The position numbers were made by a program, and so were the translations under genes. The notes beneath the pieces were generated by a model. That model was not told the DNA's origin. It made no database searches and was given only the letters and a program-made list of their open reading frames with translations. DNA of 64,000 nucleotides from Ceraceosorus guamensis (lineage: Eukaryota > Basidiomycota > Exobasidiomycetes > Ceraceosorales > Ceraceosoraceae), in the NCBI RefSeq assembly GCF_003144195.1, contig NW_020290000.1, forward strand, positions 558,001-622,000, given 5' to 3'. Shown one piece after another: positions 23,775 through 34,985 of the stretch; within the stretch, counting starts at the first letter, position 1; every line of letters begins with the position of its first letter.

Positions 23775-25401
23775 ATGAAGTTCGCACCATCCAGATGCCT
23801 CAGTTCAGGCTTCGTCCTCCTTCTCATCGCACTCAACCTCAGCTGTATTGCTGAAGCGGAGGCAAAGAAGAAGTGCGAAAGCGAGCTAGCTGTTCACAAC
23901 AACCACAAATCGCACCGCTACCACAAACACCACCACAAGCATGGCCACAAATCCCAAGGAAGGCACCATCACGCCACTGTATCTTCAACATCGAGCTCCT
24001 CAAGCTGGGCGTCAGCGGGTGCAGGCGGCGCTCAGTCTGGGTCTCAAAGCAGTAGCAGTAGCAACGCCGATTCTGGTAGCGTTCAAAACACTCATGGTGG
24101 CCCAGCGCCGGGCGCTGGAGACAACCCCACACCAAAGGGTCAGCAGAACCAAGGTACTCCGACTCAAGCCATTTCGCACGGGACACCTTCCAAGTCGCCA
24201 AAGGGTGGCAAGGCTGGTGTCGCGGGCGGAGAAAGCCTCAAATGGACTGCCGAAGTGCTGGGGTGGTGGTGAGTACGCCTGCGCCCGAAAGTTTGCTGGA
24301 CTTGATGGCACTCACCGCAAGGGTCTTGCCTCTTTCCTCAGGCATAATTGGGGTCCCGTGCCCGACAACGACCACGCGGGTAACATAGCTTTCATGTCCA
24401 CCTGCTGGGGCATCGGCCAGACCGGAGGCAACCACGATGCTGAGCGCTTCGAGAAATTCAAGAAGGTGCCTCACGGAAAGTATCCATACGTGGCAGGCTA
24501 CAATGAGATGGACTTCCAAGGCCATGCCAGTTCCGGCGGCATGAGCCTCGATGCTGCTGTGCATGTGTGGGAGCAGTACATTGCTCCACACAAAGCCAAA
24601 GGCTCCATCCTTGTAAGGTGAGGTGCATTCACAGTCTCTGGCTACGTTGTGACCTGTAGCTGACGAGCAATTTGGTCTTTCACTGCAGCCCTTCGTGCGC
24701 CAAGCAGAAAGATGAGGACATGTGTGGAAAGTTCCTGAAGCAAGTCAAGACGAAGCCGGACCTCGTGAACCTGCACATTTTCCAGGAGCACCCGGATGGT
24801 GTGAAGCCTGTCATTGATCACTACCGTGCCTATGGCTACAAGATGATCATCACCGAACTGGCATGCATCAACGTGAGCAGATCGTCAATGGCCAGCATCC
24901 GACCTCTGAGCCATCTCTGACAGCCCGCACACTGGTCCCCGCAGTTCCAGAACGGTGGTCGCAAGGAGTGCTCTATGGAGGAACAGAGGAAATTCTGGGC
25001 AACCGTGATTCCGTTGCTGGAGAAAGACGACGACATTGTAGGCTGGGCAGCCTCGGTGAGCATCTCGAGCATTCTTGCGCTGCTCTCTTATAATTCTCAC
25101 CCTCAATCGCCATTCTCGCGCCTACAGGATGCCTACGACAACGGAAACCTATCCGTTCTCGTGAGTCGATCGTTCGGCGTTGACGTCTAGACCCTTGTCA
25201 GCTGGGAGTATCTACTGACACCGTTGATCTCGCCCCGTCTTGTCCATTGCGGGCGGAAAGTCCAAGGGAAACTCGCTCACTGAAACCGGCAAGTTCATCA
25301 AGGCTGTCATCAAGTCAACGGCGTCCAAGCACAAGCGCCGAGCTCTGAGCGATGGAGAACGCGTTGCGAGGCGCAGCATCAGACTAGCAGCCACCCTGTG
25401 A
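23775..25401 (+). CDS. Secreted GH128 glycoside hydrolase (probable beta-1,3-glucanase)
   Basis: Six exons, join(23775..24268, 24342..24617, 24689..24872, 24945..25055, 25128..25160, 25261..25401), give 412 aa. A clear signal peptide (FVLLLIALNLSCIAEAEA) is followed by a histidine-rich segment (12 His in about 27 residues) and a Ser/Gly/Thr-rich linker. The catalytic TIM barrel begins at LGWW|HNWGPVP. It has the GH128 (Asl1/Glyco_hydro_cc) marks: GYNEMDFQG with the acid/base Glu, and MIITELACIN with the nucleophile Glu. The tail after the barrel is basic. The likely role is cleavage of beta-1,3-glucan in the fungal wall or an external substrate. The last acceptor (ending GGAAAG at 25260) has a poor pyrimidine tract, so the final exon start is less sure. 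Confidence 0.9.
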
Positions 25402-26013
25402 GGTGGGGTGTCAGCCTCGAAACCATCATCTATGGGGAACATCCGTAGTGCCACTTATGAGCATTCCGTACATACTGTCTTCGGCCCATGGCGCTGGTCG
25501 CTGAGCCTACCGCCTCACTCGTGCCTGTCCTTACTGCTGCTTCCTCTGACGCGCGCTCCTAGCGTGTGCCGACTCCCTCGGCGATTGTTTCGGTTTTCAG
25601 ACCTGCCTTCGGGAAGCCAGTCAAGTCGCTTGTCTCTTCCGCCAATATGACAGCAGACTTAGTTCGTGGAAGCTAAAGCCAGCCTGATCTGTTTGAGTAT
25701 GAAAGACTCGGATGAGGTGATAAGCGCTGCCGAGGAGCAGTCGCGTCGGTGACGAAATCTTGAATTCGTGTGTTGCATGCAGCGAGCGCGACGCGGCAGG
25801 AGGCAGGCACGCGCGCGTTTCTGATTTAGCTGCAACGGCACGTCCGTTCCCTCGCCGCACGCCTTCACAGCTGCTGGTGTTGGACTTGTTCCACATCCAC
25901 CCTTGCATTTGAGTCGTTGCCTGCTTCTCTGCTCAGAGTTTCTCTCGGACACTTCGGTCCCAGCGCAAGGTCCGACACTTTGAGCGCCGAGCAGCTGTGC
26001 GCGTGCTCCAAGG
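25402..26013. other. Intergenic region, 612 bp
   Basis: It lies between two + strand genes, holding the GH128 terminator and the promoter of the Vma22-like gene. No element recognised. Confidence 0.5.
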
Positions 26014-26817
26014 ATGGACACAAGGATGAGCGAACCCATTCTGCCGCGGTCTACGCCAACAACCCAAGAGGCAGCAGACGCCCTGGACGACGCTTTGGAT
26101 CGCCTACTGGAGCACACCCAGAGATACATGGAGCTCACCACGAAGAGCAACGAAGCTTTTGCCAATGGATTTCATTCCCTTTCACGAGCCCGAATGCACC
26201 TGGGCTCTGCAGGATGGAACGCCTTGGGCGGAGATGGATGGGATGGGAGGTTGAGGGCACAGATTGGATGCAAGATCGAGGCGGATGACGGCGGAAAGGT
26301 CTACATCAGATTAGCGAGGAGAAGCGTGGCGCAGGATTCCAACGAAGCGAGTGCAGATGGGGAGACTGATGTCGGGAGTGAGAGCACTCAGCGCACTGTG
26401 GGCTTGAGAAGGAGGACGGGGAAGCGTGATGCGATGGAAGAGCCGCAAAAGATTGGGGCGAGAAGCGCGTCAGTAGCACAACCTCAGGACAGTGCAGAAG
26501 CCGAGAAGGTGGACAAATGTGATGCAAAGAAAGCGTCAGCAGTTGAGGAGCGTCACGAGCCTGCGTCAAAGAAGAGGGCAAAGCAAGAGCCAGATCCTCT
26601 ATATCAATTTGCTGCCTTGCCCCCCGCCTCTCTGAGGTCGGCTCAAGCATCCTTTCGAACGGCGCTTGACCATCTGCTGGGGAGCGTAGAGGGAAGCGTC
26701 GATGCCTCTATGGACACCGGCAAAGGAACGCCGAGCGTCATGCAGCTAAGTCAAAGCCTGAAGCAGTTCGAGAAGGACATCAAGTTTGATATTTCAAGCA
26801 ATGCGGCGGCGGACTGA
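26014..26817 (+). CDS. V-ATPase assembly factor Vma22 / CCDC115-like
   Basis: Single exon, 267 aa. The N-terminal half is a helical hairpin (EAADALDDALDRLLEHTQRY ... FHSLSRARMHLGSAGWNAL). A disordered Lys/Glu/Ser-rich spacer follows, then DPLYQFAALPPASLRSAQAS. The last motif closely follows the CCDC115/Vma22 C-terminal signature (DPL-x-F-x2-L-x-P-x-SLR-x-AQ-x-SF). These proteins are ER assembly factors for the V0 sector of the vacuolar ATPase. The first ATG (MDTRMSEP) was taken; an ATG five codons in is equally possible. The long disordered insert makes it somewhat larger than the yeast protein. Confidence 0.8.
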   Translation: MDTRMSEPILPRSTPTTQEAADALDDALDRLLEHTQRYMELTTKSNEAFANGFHSLSRARMHLGSAGWNALGGDGWDGRLRAQIGCKIEADDGGKVYIRLARRSVAQDSNEASADGETDVGSESTQRTVGLRRRTGKRDAMEEPQKIGARSASVAQPQDSAEAEKVDKCDAKKASAVEERHEPASKKRAKQEPDPLYQFAALPPASLRSAQASFRTALDHLLGSVEGSVDASMDTGKGTPSVMQLSQSLKQFEKDIKFDISSNAAAD

Positions 26818-27773
26818 ACATCACGCGCGCCACACAGCATGCGGCCAGCATCAATTGAAGCCTGCATGCAACGTCAGACGACGTTACGCGTGGCAGTGCT
26901 GATGTGAGTTGAGGGTCGTTTCGCAGCAGCTGGGCGCAATCGGCATGAGTCTGTCATGATTCAGGTGAGTCATGTAATGAAAAGGTTTGTATAGAGGAGG
27001 GACAGCCAATCAAGCTAGTCAGCCATAGAACAGGATGCGCAAAGACGCACTCGCCCTACGTCCCAACGAGGGAGGGCGTGGAGCGGCCAAGCACGCAGCG
27101 GCAACGCGCATGCAGTCTGCGGAGATCGAGCAAGTCATAATTCTGAATCAAAGTGAGCTGATGACCTCAATCATGTTTCGCGTGACTTCTTCGAGGCAGC
27201 AGTGTTCAGCGCAACATCCACCCACCACTCAGCTGCATGAACAGAGAGTCATGATCGAGCACTCGCGACTCGCTGTATACCTCGTCAGATTCCTCAGGTT
27301 GGCCGCTTTCGTGATTGGATCCTTCACCGTTGAATTCAGGTCGCGTCAAGCGGGTTGAGAACGACCACACGGCATTTCAAGAGGGTGCAGCGCGCACTTC
27401 AGGAGGGAGCGCGAGGTTACAACAACGAGCCTGCATGGACTCACGACTGGGAACGCAAGACTTGCTCTTCAAGATCGAGTGGCCGCGCAGATTCACACTC
27501 TCGTACCCTCTGAGCCCTGTGCACACTCCGCCCGACGGGCTCGCGGTTATCAGCCGCGGATTGCACAAGCTTCGAATTAAATTTCTCCTGAACGACCGCA
27601 AGCGCACCTGCAAGTGCATCCTTCTACACAATCTTCGTCATGCCCAAACATCCTGGCTCGAGCTTACGCCCTTGATGCTCGGCCGTCGCCCGTATTCACG
27701 ATTGCAGGCCGTCGTGGCCGATTAATGAATTGTCCCTCTCTCGTCCTTCCATTCATGCTTGCAACCTAGAGCC
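26818..27773. other. Intergenic region, 0.96 kb
   Basis: No supported gene. It holds several members of the GAGTCA/ACTCGCGACT motif family (about 26945-27275) and ATTCACGATTG at 27694-27704. A pyrimidine-rich tract at about 27730-27755 precedes the doubtful ORF. Confidence 0.5.
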
Positions 27774-28373
27774 ATGCTTCCGATGCCTGCTGAAACTGGA
27801 TCATCCTCCCGGCGGGACGCGCAAGAACTACCCTCTGGAGTCGTCGAGGCGGCAAGCCTGGACTCTGAGCTAGTCCCGAAAGCGCTCGCCAGCATAGATG
27901 CAGAAGGGGTGGATCACGCACACGAACGTATACTAGTACCGTTGCAGAACGCAGCGCTCGATGTCTGCGGTTCCCCCTGCCTGGAGGAGCCCATGACACC
28001 TACTCCAGCCATCTCAGCACAGCCGAGGGCAAACAGAGCACCGCACATCCCTGAGGCAACGTCCCAACCATCCGTCCTCAGTGAACCCATTCATCTGGAT
28101 GAGCTAGATAATCTCCTGCCGGCTACGAAGCAGCGTGGTGTGGCCAGCGGTAGGAGTAATGAGCAATTTGCGCAGACGGCCGCGTGTTCATTAGCCTCAC
28201 TTGGCCGCAAGAGTGAAGCGTCGTCGTGCTCACGCGATGCGGGCTACACGGACCTTGCAACCTCTCCACGCCAAGCCAACGAAGAGCATCAACTAGCAGC
28301 GTTGGGCTCCATGCTGGATCGCATATCCAGCTTGAACCAAGGTGAGTGGTCGATGATCTCGCCAGCCGCCTGA
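27774..28373 (+). CDS. Hypothetical protein (doubtful)
   Basis: An open frame of 199 aa starts with ATG after a pyrimidine-rich leader, as many genes in this window do. The product is Ser/Ala/Glu/Pro-rich with no recognised domain. Near its end the sequence AACCAAG|GTGAGT (donor at 28342) looks like a splice site, so the real C-terminus may differ; acceptors near 28387 and 28396 would add short tails of 13 or about 33 codons. It could also be a chance frame or the 5' part of an unresolved gene. Confidence 0.35.
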   Translation: MLPMPAETGSSSRRDAQELPSGVVEAASLDSELVPKALASIDAEGVDHAHERILVPLQNAALDVCGSPCLEEPMTPTPAISAQPRANRAPHIPEATSQPSVLSEPIHLDELDNLLPATKQRGVASGRSNEQFAQTAACSLASLGRKSEASSCSRDAGYTDLATSPRQANEEHQLAALGSMLDRISSLNQGEWSMISPAA

Positions 28374-29381
28374 GGAGCGGTCGCTTCAGCCCAGAAAGTG
28401 CAAGAAAGGCAACCTTCGCAGAGCGCGTGACGGCTGGCCGAAACGCCAGGTGCTACAACGGGAAGATGAAACCGGATGCGGGGCGAAAGGAGTAGCTGGC
28501 ATGCTCCAACAATCTGATAGCGGCGAAGAAGAGCACGCACGGGTGGCGAGCGAAGGAGTTGCAGCGAGCCACGCCTCAGCAGATGAAGTGCGTCCGCGGT
28601 CAGCTTCATTCATCGAGGTTTGCGCTATATACCGTATAGATTGACGGACCGAGGCGCATTCATTAAAGCGTCTCGCGAAGCTCAATGTCGCAGGTACAAT
28701 TTGGCACTGAGATGCCTTGAGTACATGCAGGGCTCTCCTTCCGTGATTGCCAGCTGAAGGAGACATACACCGGCGAAGGCCCAAAGCTCTTGCGTGTCGT
28801 ATTTTCGCAGCCTCGAGAGGCACCAACGCGTCCACTTCACGCGTGCTAGCTAAAGGGCACCTCACCTTCCCGCTGAGCTGTTACAACTCTGACCCATTTC
28901 TCACGACAAACACCACCCTGGATTTTTGAACCGCTGAGGGACGAGGACTGCTTCATCTAATCGAGTTATTGCTGCCATCTTACCTCCGTTCTTCCCTCTT
29001 TCTGACTTTCTGTCCAAACAAGCGACCTGGTCGACGTCTCACGTCTCTAAACCTACACCATCCCCTTCCACACTTCAGAGCTTCCTCTGGCCCTCAAAAC
29101 CTCTGCCTCCTCTTGGACCAGCTATATTAGACGGAGCTCGAGGCGCAGTCAATCATCAGGCTGTCCCTTTGGTTGCCAAACCTCTTACTGCTTTGGGGAG
29201 CCCACCTTGCGCTGGACACGTTTACCACAGTATTTCGCAGACAGACCAGCCTTCCAAGCTGCAACAGCGCAGCAGCGTTCCACCTCGCACATCTTCCGGT
29301 CCAAGCGTCCCGCAAATTGGAAATCGTGAACAAAGCGCAACACGCAGCCACCGGACCGACGCTTGTACAACGTTGCAAAGT
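28374..29381. other. Gap and long leader before the RanBP2-finger gene, 1.0 kb
   Basis: No separate gene is supported. From 28938 to 29381 the sequence is open in the frame of the downstream gene for 148 codons without an ATG. The segment is C/T-rich from about 28960 to 29130, like a promoter or leader. Confidence 0.5.
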
Positions 29382-32099
29382 ATGCTTCCTCCAAAGGTGC
29401 GCGCAGCGTTTGTGGTAGATGCACATGCTCGTCACTGACACGTCACTTGGCTATCACACAGCCTGTCACCGCTGTCGAAGCGCTCGCTCGACTGCCTGAG
29501 CATCCATATCGCGCCGCGAGTGGTGACGGCTATCCTGGTCCGCATTCTGGTCCTGCTTCACTGGGCACCTCAATGACGAATCAAGGCGTTCGCCAGGCTC
29601 GCATCGAAATCAAACCACCTCTCGCGGACCATCGAGCACAGCCAAGTGGTAATGATGAGCACCAGACCTCGCGTTCGAGCGAAGATGACACCCATGATCT
29701 GCATTTGACCGAGAAGCGCGAATTTCAGCAGCCTGCTCCGACTTCCGAAGACGATTCGGGGACTGAATCAGGCAAGGCTGCTCCTTCGATCCAAATCAGC
29801 TCGGCAGCCCCTCGTTCCTTCTTTCCTGTTGCTGATGAGGCTGCCAGTTTGACGGCAGATGATGCAACAAGTCCTGATAGCCCGTCTGAGGCGCAGATCG
29901 ACTCCAGAACTCATCAACCGGCAACGCAACCACCGCTGCCAGCATTCGACATGCGCGCCCTTCCGTTCTCGAGCTCTGATCATGCACCGTCCTATGCCGG
30001 CTCGCTATCCCATCAGCAGGGATTCAGGAGTCTTCAAGCACCACGTGAGTCCGAAGCGCAATGTGCGTTGATCATCGTGATGCTCATATTGGAAAGTTGC
30101 TGCCGACAGAATGGCTTTGTGGATCGATGCAGTGCTGTGAGTGCAAGTCGCGCCATGTCGCCAAATCGTCAGGATCGATGTTGGCGCTGACTTCGCTCTC
30201 GGGAAATCTTTACAGCTGTGCGTAATGACAATGTGAGTCAACTTCCACTGCAGGAAAGTACGCTCCGAGCCGGAGTCATGTTGACGCTCTAACCTTCTCC
30301 GTCTCAGCGCAATCACCACTGTTTCGGTTGCGGTGCACCAAAGCCTATAGTACCGTCACAAGTAGTGCCTTCACGCGGCAGTATTCATGCTGTTCCACCA
30401 ATGTCGCTTGGAGTCCCTCCAATGCAGACGTTCCATGCTTCTTCAAATCTCTCGGGCCAGCTCCAGGCGCGACCTGCAGTCTCCCTGCCAACGCGTAAAC
30501 TCAGTGATAACTACGGAATGCCGACGCAACCGAACGTTCAACCAGGTCACGCTCCAAGCCCATGGACGACACCTTTGGTCAACATCCCTGGTCAGATGCC
30601 TCCGAGTCAACACGCCTTCAACGCTTCGACTTCGGTTGCTCCCGCTCTGAACCGTCAGCCGCCTCCCGTAGCTGGTGGCGGGTTACGTCTGGGGGAACTA
30701 TTGCCAAGCAATCCTTACGCTGGATCAGCTTGCCCACCTCTCACGCGCTCGCATCTCTCCGATGATGGCCCCTCTCACCTGACTTGGGCTCAAAGCAATC
30801 CGTCTACGTCTTTCGCAACTGCAGCTCGCCTCGCAAGCATGGGCGTCAGAGTGAGTGTCGGCACCTAGATTCCTTGGTGGATGCCCATGTGTACACTAAG
30901 CCGTGCTTCTTCTCAGGTCGGCCCAGGTGTAAATCCTCATGTGCGACAAGATGATCAGAGTCAGAACGGTACTTCATCGCAGCCACCCATCGTCAATACC
31001 GGCAACTTGGGACCCATGTGAGTGATGCGGTTCCGATTCCGCTGTCAGGTTGCACACTCACATCAAGCAATTGAGCCTATAGGTGCGTGCAACCTGGAGA
31101 TTGGGTCTGCTCGACATGCGCTTTCGTGGTGAGTCTATCACGTCGAAGATGAAGCTAGAGCCGCATCGAAGGTAATTCGCTCACGTCTTACTGACGTGTG
31201 CACACCAGAATTGGCGCCGTCGCCGTGTCTGCATGCGCTGCTTTCCCTTTGCAGCTGGAAACGAGGTCTCCGCTTCTCTCGCCAATGGTGCTATCATCGC
31301 CGCGCAGCTGGCTGCTGGCATCGAGCCAAGTCCAGACACAATCGCTTCGCTCGCTGCAAATTGCCGTCCACAAACGCAACCAAAGACTTCAACTTCACGC
31401 CCCGAGTCTCTTGTCGGCGGAGCCCTCGCCTTGCCAAGCACTCTGGCAAGCACCCCAGTCTCCAGCAATCCGAAGCTGGCTCCCTTCGCCGCGCTGGACG
31501 CTTCGTTGCCGCAAGCTCCACGCACAGCGGCTTCTCCACAATCGCTGACCGACGCCATGCAAGGCCTGAAAATCACTCCCAGCCCCGCTAGTGGGACGAT
31601 TTCGATGCCTAATACTGCAACGGCTCCATCGTTCGGATTTTCTCTCAGCCCAAATCCGCCCCTAACGCCATCGGTGATTGCATCCTCTGGCAGTCCGGCA
31701 GATCGCTCGAATACTTGGAGCCCGTTGCCAGCTCGCCAAAGCTCGAGTCAGTCCATCAGTATCAATGACGTCGGGCTTGATGCAGCGACTAGCGAAATGG
31801 ATCCACCGGATAGCTGCCCTTACGTACCGGATCCTAAATGGCGCTGCCGCAACATCGATCCAATCGGCACTCGTCCTGGAGGCTCCTACAAGCCTCGAGA
31901 GGCTGCTTACGACGCTGGCGGTCATACGAGTGTCGATGAAGAGGATGCTTCGCCAAACGACAGCTTTGCTTCCTCTCGCACCCGAGCTTCTGTCCGACCT
32001 TTCGACTACGAAAGCGGCATCGATGCACTGTCTTTTTCTCCGGCACCAGCTCCTCCGCAAAATGGCGACAAGCTGCGCGCAACCGTGGGTGCCAAGTGA
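29382..32099 (+). CDS. Protein with two RanBP2-type zinc fingers
   Basis: Eight exons, join(29382..29396, 29462..30044, 30110..30136, 30216..30232, 30308..30850, 30917..31017, 31083..31128, 31209..32099), give 740 aa. Two canonical RanBP2 fingers (W-x-C-x2-4-C-x3-N-x6-C-x2-C) are present. The first, WLCGSMQCSVRNDNRNHHC-x2-C, is assembled from exons of 27 and 17 nt plus the next exon. The second, GDWVCSTCAFV|NWRRRRVC-x2-C, spans another intron. The remainder is disordered (Ser/Pro/Ala/Gln). Such fingers commonly bind single-stranded RNA with a GGU core, so an RNA-binding role is inferred, as in yeast Nrp1-type proteins. The first exon is only five codons (MLPPK); see the ATG-less open frame upstream. 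Confidence 0.85.
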
Positions 32100-32751
32100 A
32101 GGGCATCGTGCAGAGCTTGATTGATCGTAGCCAACCTGTTCCAATCGTGCCGCGCACGACCCTTTGCCTCATCACGCCAATCACCTTGCTCATCAAAAAT
32201 CGCGATTCCAATTATTTGTGGATTCGTTGGACAAGCCTTGTTGCGCTTTGGCTAGTTCTTCCCCCCCCCCTCCCCCCCCCGCTCAAAACATTCACACTCC
32301 TCTTCGCGCACCTCGTACTCGGACCGCCTCCTTAATCAGGGCCCCCGCAAAAGAAGGACAGGATTCGAACAGAAACTTTCTCGCCTACTGCGAGTACGAT
32401 GTGGTATGGCTGACGCCTCGCTCGTCGGCATGAGAAGCAACTCGCTTTGCCTGTTTTTGCGCCTGGACATCGACCTCCAACTATCGAACGCATGCTATCT
32501 CCAAGGGGAATTCGAATGTCTTCAACCCTTTTGGTGCTGTTCTGTTCCGTTCTGTTTCGTGAATGGCTGGTGTGAGAGGCCGGTGACCGATCAGATATCA
32601 TAGGCGTGACCACAAGTGAGATGCACGACTCATTTCATTCATCAATTTTTTTCGAGATGGCACAACACTCGCGACAGATTATCAACCCAACCCAAAGGTT
32701 CTTTGAATACGTTACAACTTGCTGTTTGAGGCAAAATCACTGCAATGGAGA
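32100..32751. other. Convergent 3' gap, 652 bp
   Basis: It lies between the stops of the RanBP2-finger gene (+) and PDI (-). It holds a cytosine tract of ten Cs, T, nine Cs at 32261-32280. No gene recognised. Confidence 0.55.
32261..32280. repeat. Poly-C tract (C10-T-C9)
   Basis: A homopolymer tract about 160 bp downstream of the RanBP2-finger stop codon. It is likely to vary in length and to be error-prone in sequencing. Confidence 0.9.
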
Positions 32752-34985
32752 TCAGAGCTGGAACGAGCAAGCGAAGCTCGGACGTCAGCTCAAAAGCCAC
32801 GGCTCTTGTGCGCAAGTACCAGCGTGGTCACTTACTTCCTCGTGCTTGGGCTTAGCATGCTCTTCAGCAGCTGCTGGTTTGGTGTTGTTGGCAGGTGCAC
32901 TGAGATCGATCTTGACGCTGTTCTTTGCGTTCTGCCCAATGAAGTCGACGAACCCGTCCAAAGTCCTGTCACCAGCAAAGTCGAGGAACTCCTTGCTGCC
33001 GGCAGGCTTGAATTTGATGGTTGGGAAGCTGGAGACCTGGAAGCCCGCGGACGGAGGCACGTCGTTGGCCGTGGCATCCATCTTTGCGATGACGATCTTG
33101 TCCTTGTGGGCGGCATACTTCTCGCCCAAGGTGTCCCAGGTAGGCGCCAGCTTCTTGCAGTGTCCGCACCAAGGGGCGTAGAATTCGACGAGAACGTCCT
33201 TCTTGTCGTCGAACACGACCTTGTCAAATTCGTCTGCGACTAGGACCCAGACCGGACCGTCCTGCTCAGGAACCGCTTCGGATTTGATGGATGGTTTGAG
33301 CTTTCCTCCGATGAAGTCGTCGACGTGCTTGCTGATAGCACCAACGCGATCTCCGCTCAGCTCCAAGGGGAATTTAGTGTTGCCTTGAATGTCCTGGATA
33401 ACGCTGTATAGGTGAGGCATACATCCTCAGCACACGACACCAATCACGCTGTTGCTGTGATGAAGACTCACAAAGCAGGCCAATTCTCGCCGTTGAGGTT
33501 GAGACCTTTTCCGTGGTTGACGAATTTGACAGCGTCAATCCAAACGAAGTTGAGCTTGCCTTTGTGCTTCTTTGCAATGTCACGCAATGCCTCGACGTCC
33601 TTGTCTTTGTCGGCAGCGTCTGGCAGAGTAAAGTAGTATGCGAGGGGCACACCAGCCTCTGCGTAGGTCATGAAATTCTCTGGGCCGACCTCGTCCACGA
33701 GAGGGGTAGACTCTGCCTTGATGAACTCTTCGATGGCAGACTCGTCTGTGAGTTTGCCGCTGTAAACAATCTTGGGCTCATCGAATGATCTGTAGAGGAC
33801 GATACTTGGAACCTTGACATCCTCTGCCTTCGCGGCTTCAGCGTCAGCAACGTGACCGAAGACATACGAGTCCCGCAATTTGTCGGCCAGGCTGGAGAAG
33901 GTGGCGAGTTCCTTGGCTCCATCAGCGAGGTAGGCTACCGCCACAAGCTTGTCCTTCTTTTTGAATTCTTCAAGATCCGCAGGTGCGACCTCGGACAGCG
34001 CAGGAAGCGCTTGCCTGAAGCGCGAGATCACAGCGCAAGAGGTCAGAAGGAATTGCGAAGGCCGGCCTTCGCTCCCGGAGCCGAACCCCGACTCACTTCT
34101 TCATGTAGCTGATGATTCCATCTGCCTTTCTGGGTCCATTGTATTCGCTGGCTGTTCCTTTTCGGAAGACCTTGAGTGTACTGGAGGATTGTAGCGGATA
34201 TCGAGTCAATCGCGAGAGCTTTCGACATGATTGGCAGGAGGGGATGTGGCATTTCTTGACAATCGATGAATGCAACGGCCCAGAAGTGGACGGACTTGGC
34301 GCTGCTGGCACAAGCGCCCTCTGACGGCTTCCAGCTCTTCTTCTCACTGATCCGTGTCTTCATCGGCTTTCCCAAAGATCCCCTCGCCCTACGGTCTCTC
34401 AGATGCGAAGTGGCTTACTCACGGATAGCCCTGCACCTCTTGCTCAGAGCACACGTCTTCTTCAACTGTGCAGTCCACTTTGGCCAGCTTGATGGGAGTC
34501 TCCTCTTTGAGAAGAGCCGTGGCAGATTCCTCGTACTTGAAAGCAACAATTGGGGTGCAATATCGTAAGCCGACGTCCTTCCGTCGGTCACCTCTTGCTA
34601 GCGGAGCATGGACCTCGCAACGAGCTGTGCGGGCTGCAAAGCGCAGTCGCGAAGGCCATCGCGTGGTCATGGGCTATTGCGCACTTACATGAGGCTTCAA
34701 AGCTTGACAATGACCACACCAAGGCGCAAAGAACTCGACCAGGGAGAGGTTCTGCAGCAGTGAAGAGGGCATTGATCCAGAGGCACAACAAAGATCAGTG
34801 ACGGAATGACGCAGCGACCAATAGCGCTGCTTCAGCTGGCAGTCACGCACCTCATTCTCGACGAAAGAAGCGAAAGTGTCCTTGGTGAGGTCCACCACGT
34901 CTGATTTCTCGTCGGCTGCCTTGACGCCGCTCGAGATAGCTGCGAAGGCAACACTGGCTGCCAGAGCGCTGCGAAGGAGCTGCAT
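32752..34985 (-). CDS. PDI1: Protein disulfide isomerase, ER lumenal
   Basis: Seven exons, complement(32752..32757, 32836..33403, 33472..34014, 34097..34180, 34423..34535, 34689..34751, 34851..34985), give 503 aa. The signal peptide (LLRSALAASVAFAAISSGVKA) is followed by an a-b-b'-a' layout. Both thioredoxin domains have the CGHC active site (APWCGHC at about 57-60 and 392-395), with a Gly-Tyr-Pro cis-proline loop and SSFPTIKFK. The b domains show VAVAYLADG and FVWIDAVKF. The acidic/Ala tail ends in KPKHEE, and splicing to a six-base last exon (CTCTGA) adds Leu and the stop, giving C-terminal HEEL, an accepted variant of the HDEL ER-retention signal. PDI forms and shuffles disulfides in secreted proteins. 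All phases close. Confidence 0.93.

Noticed and set aside
32340-32440. tRNA-like B-box on the - strand (GTTCGAATCC)
   Set aside because: The T-arm would not pair (no ACAGG partner 5' of the loop), and no acceptor stem, D-arm or anticodon arm could be built around it.
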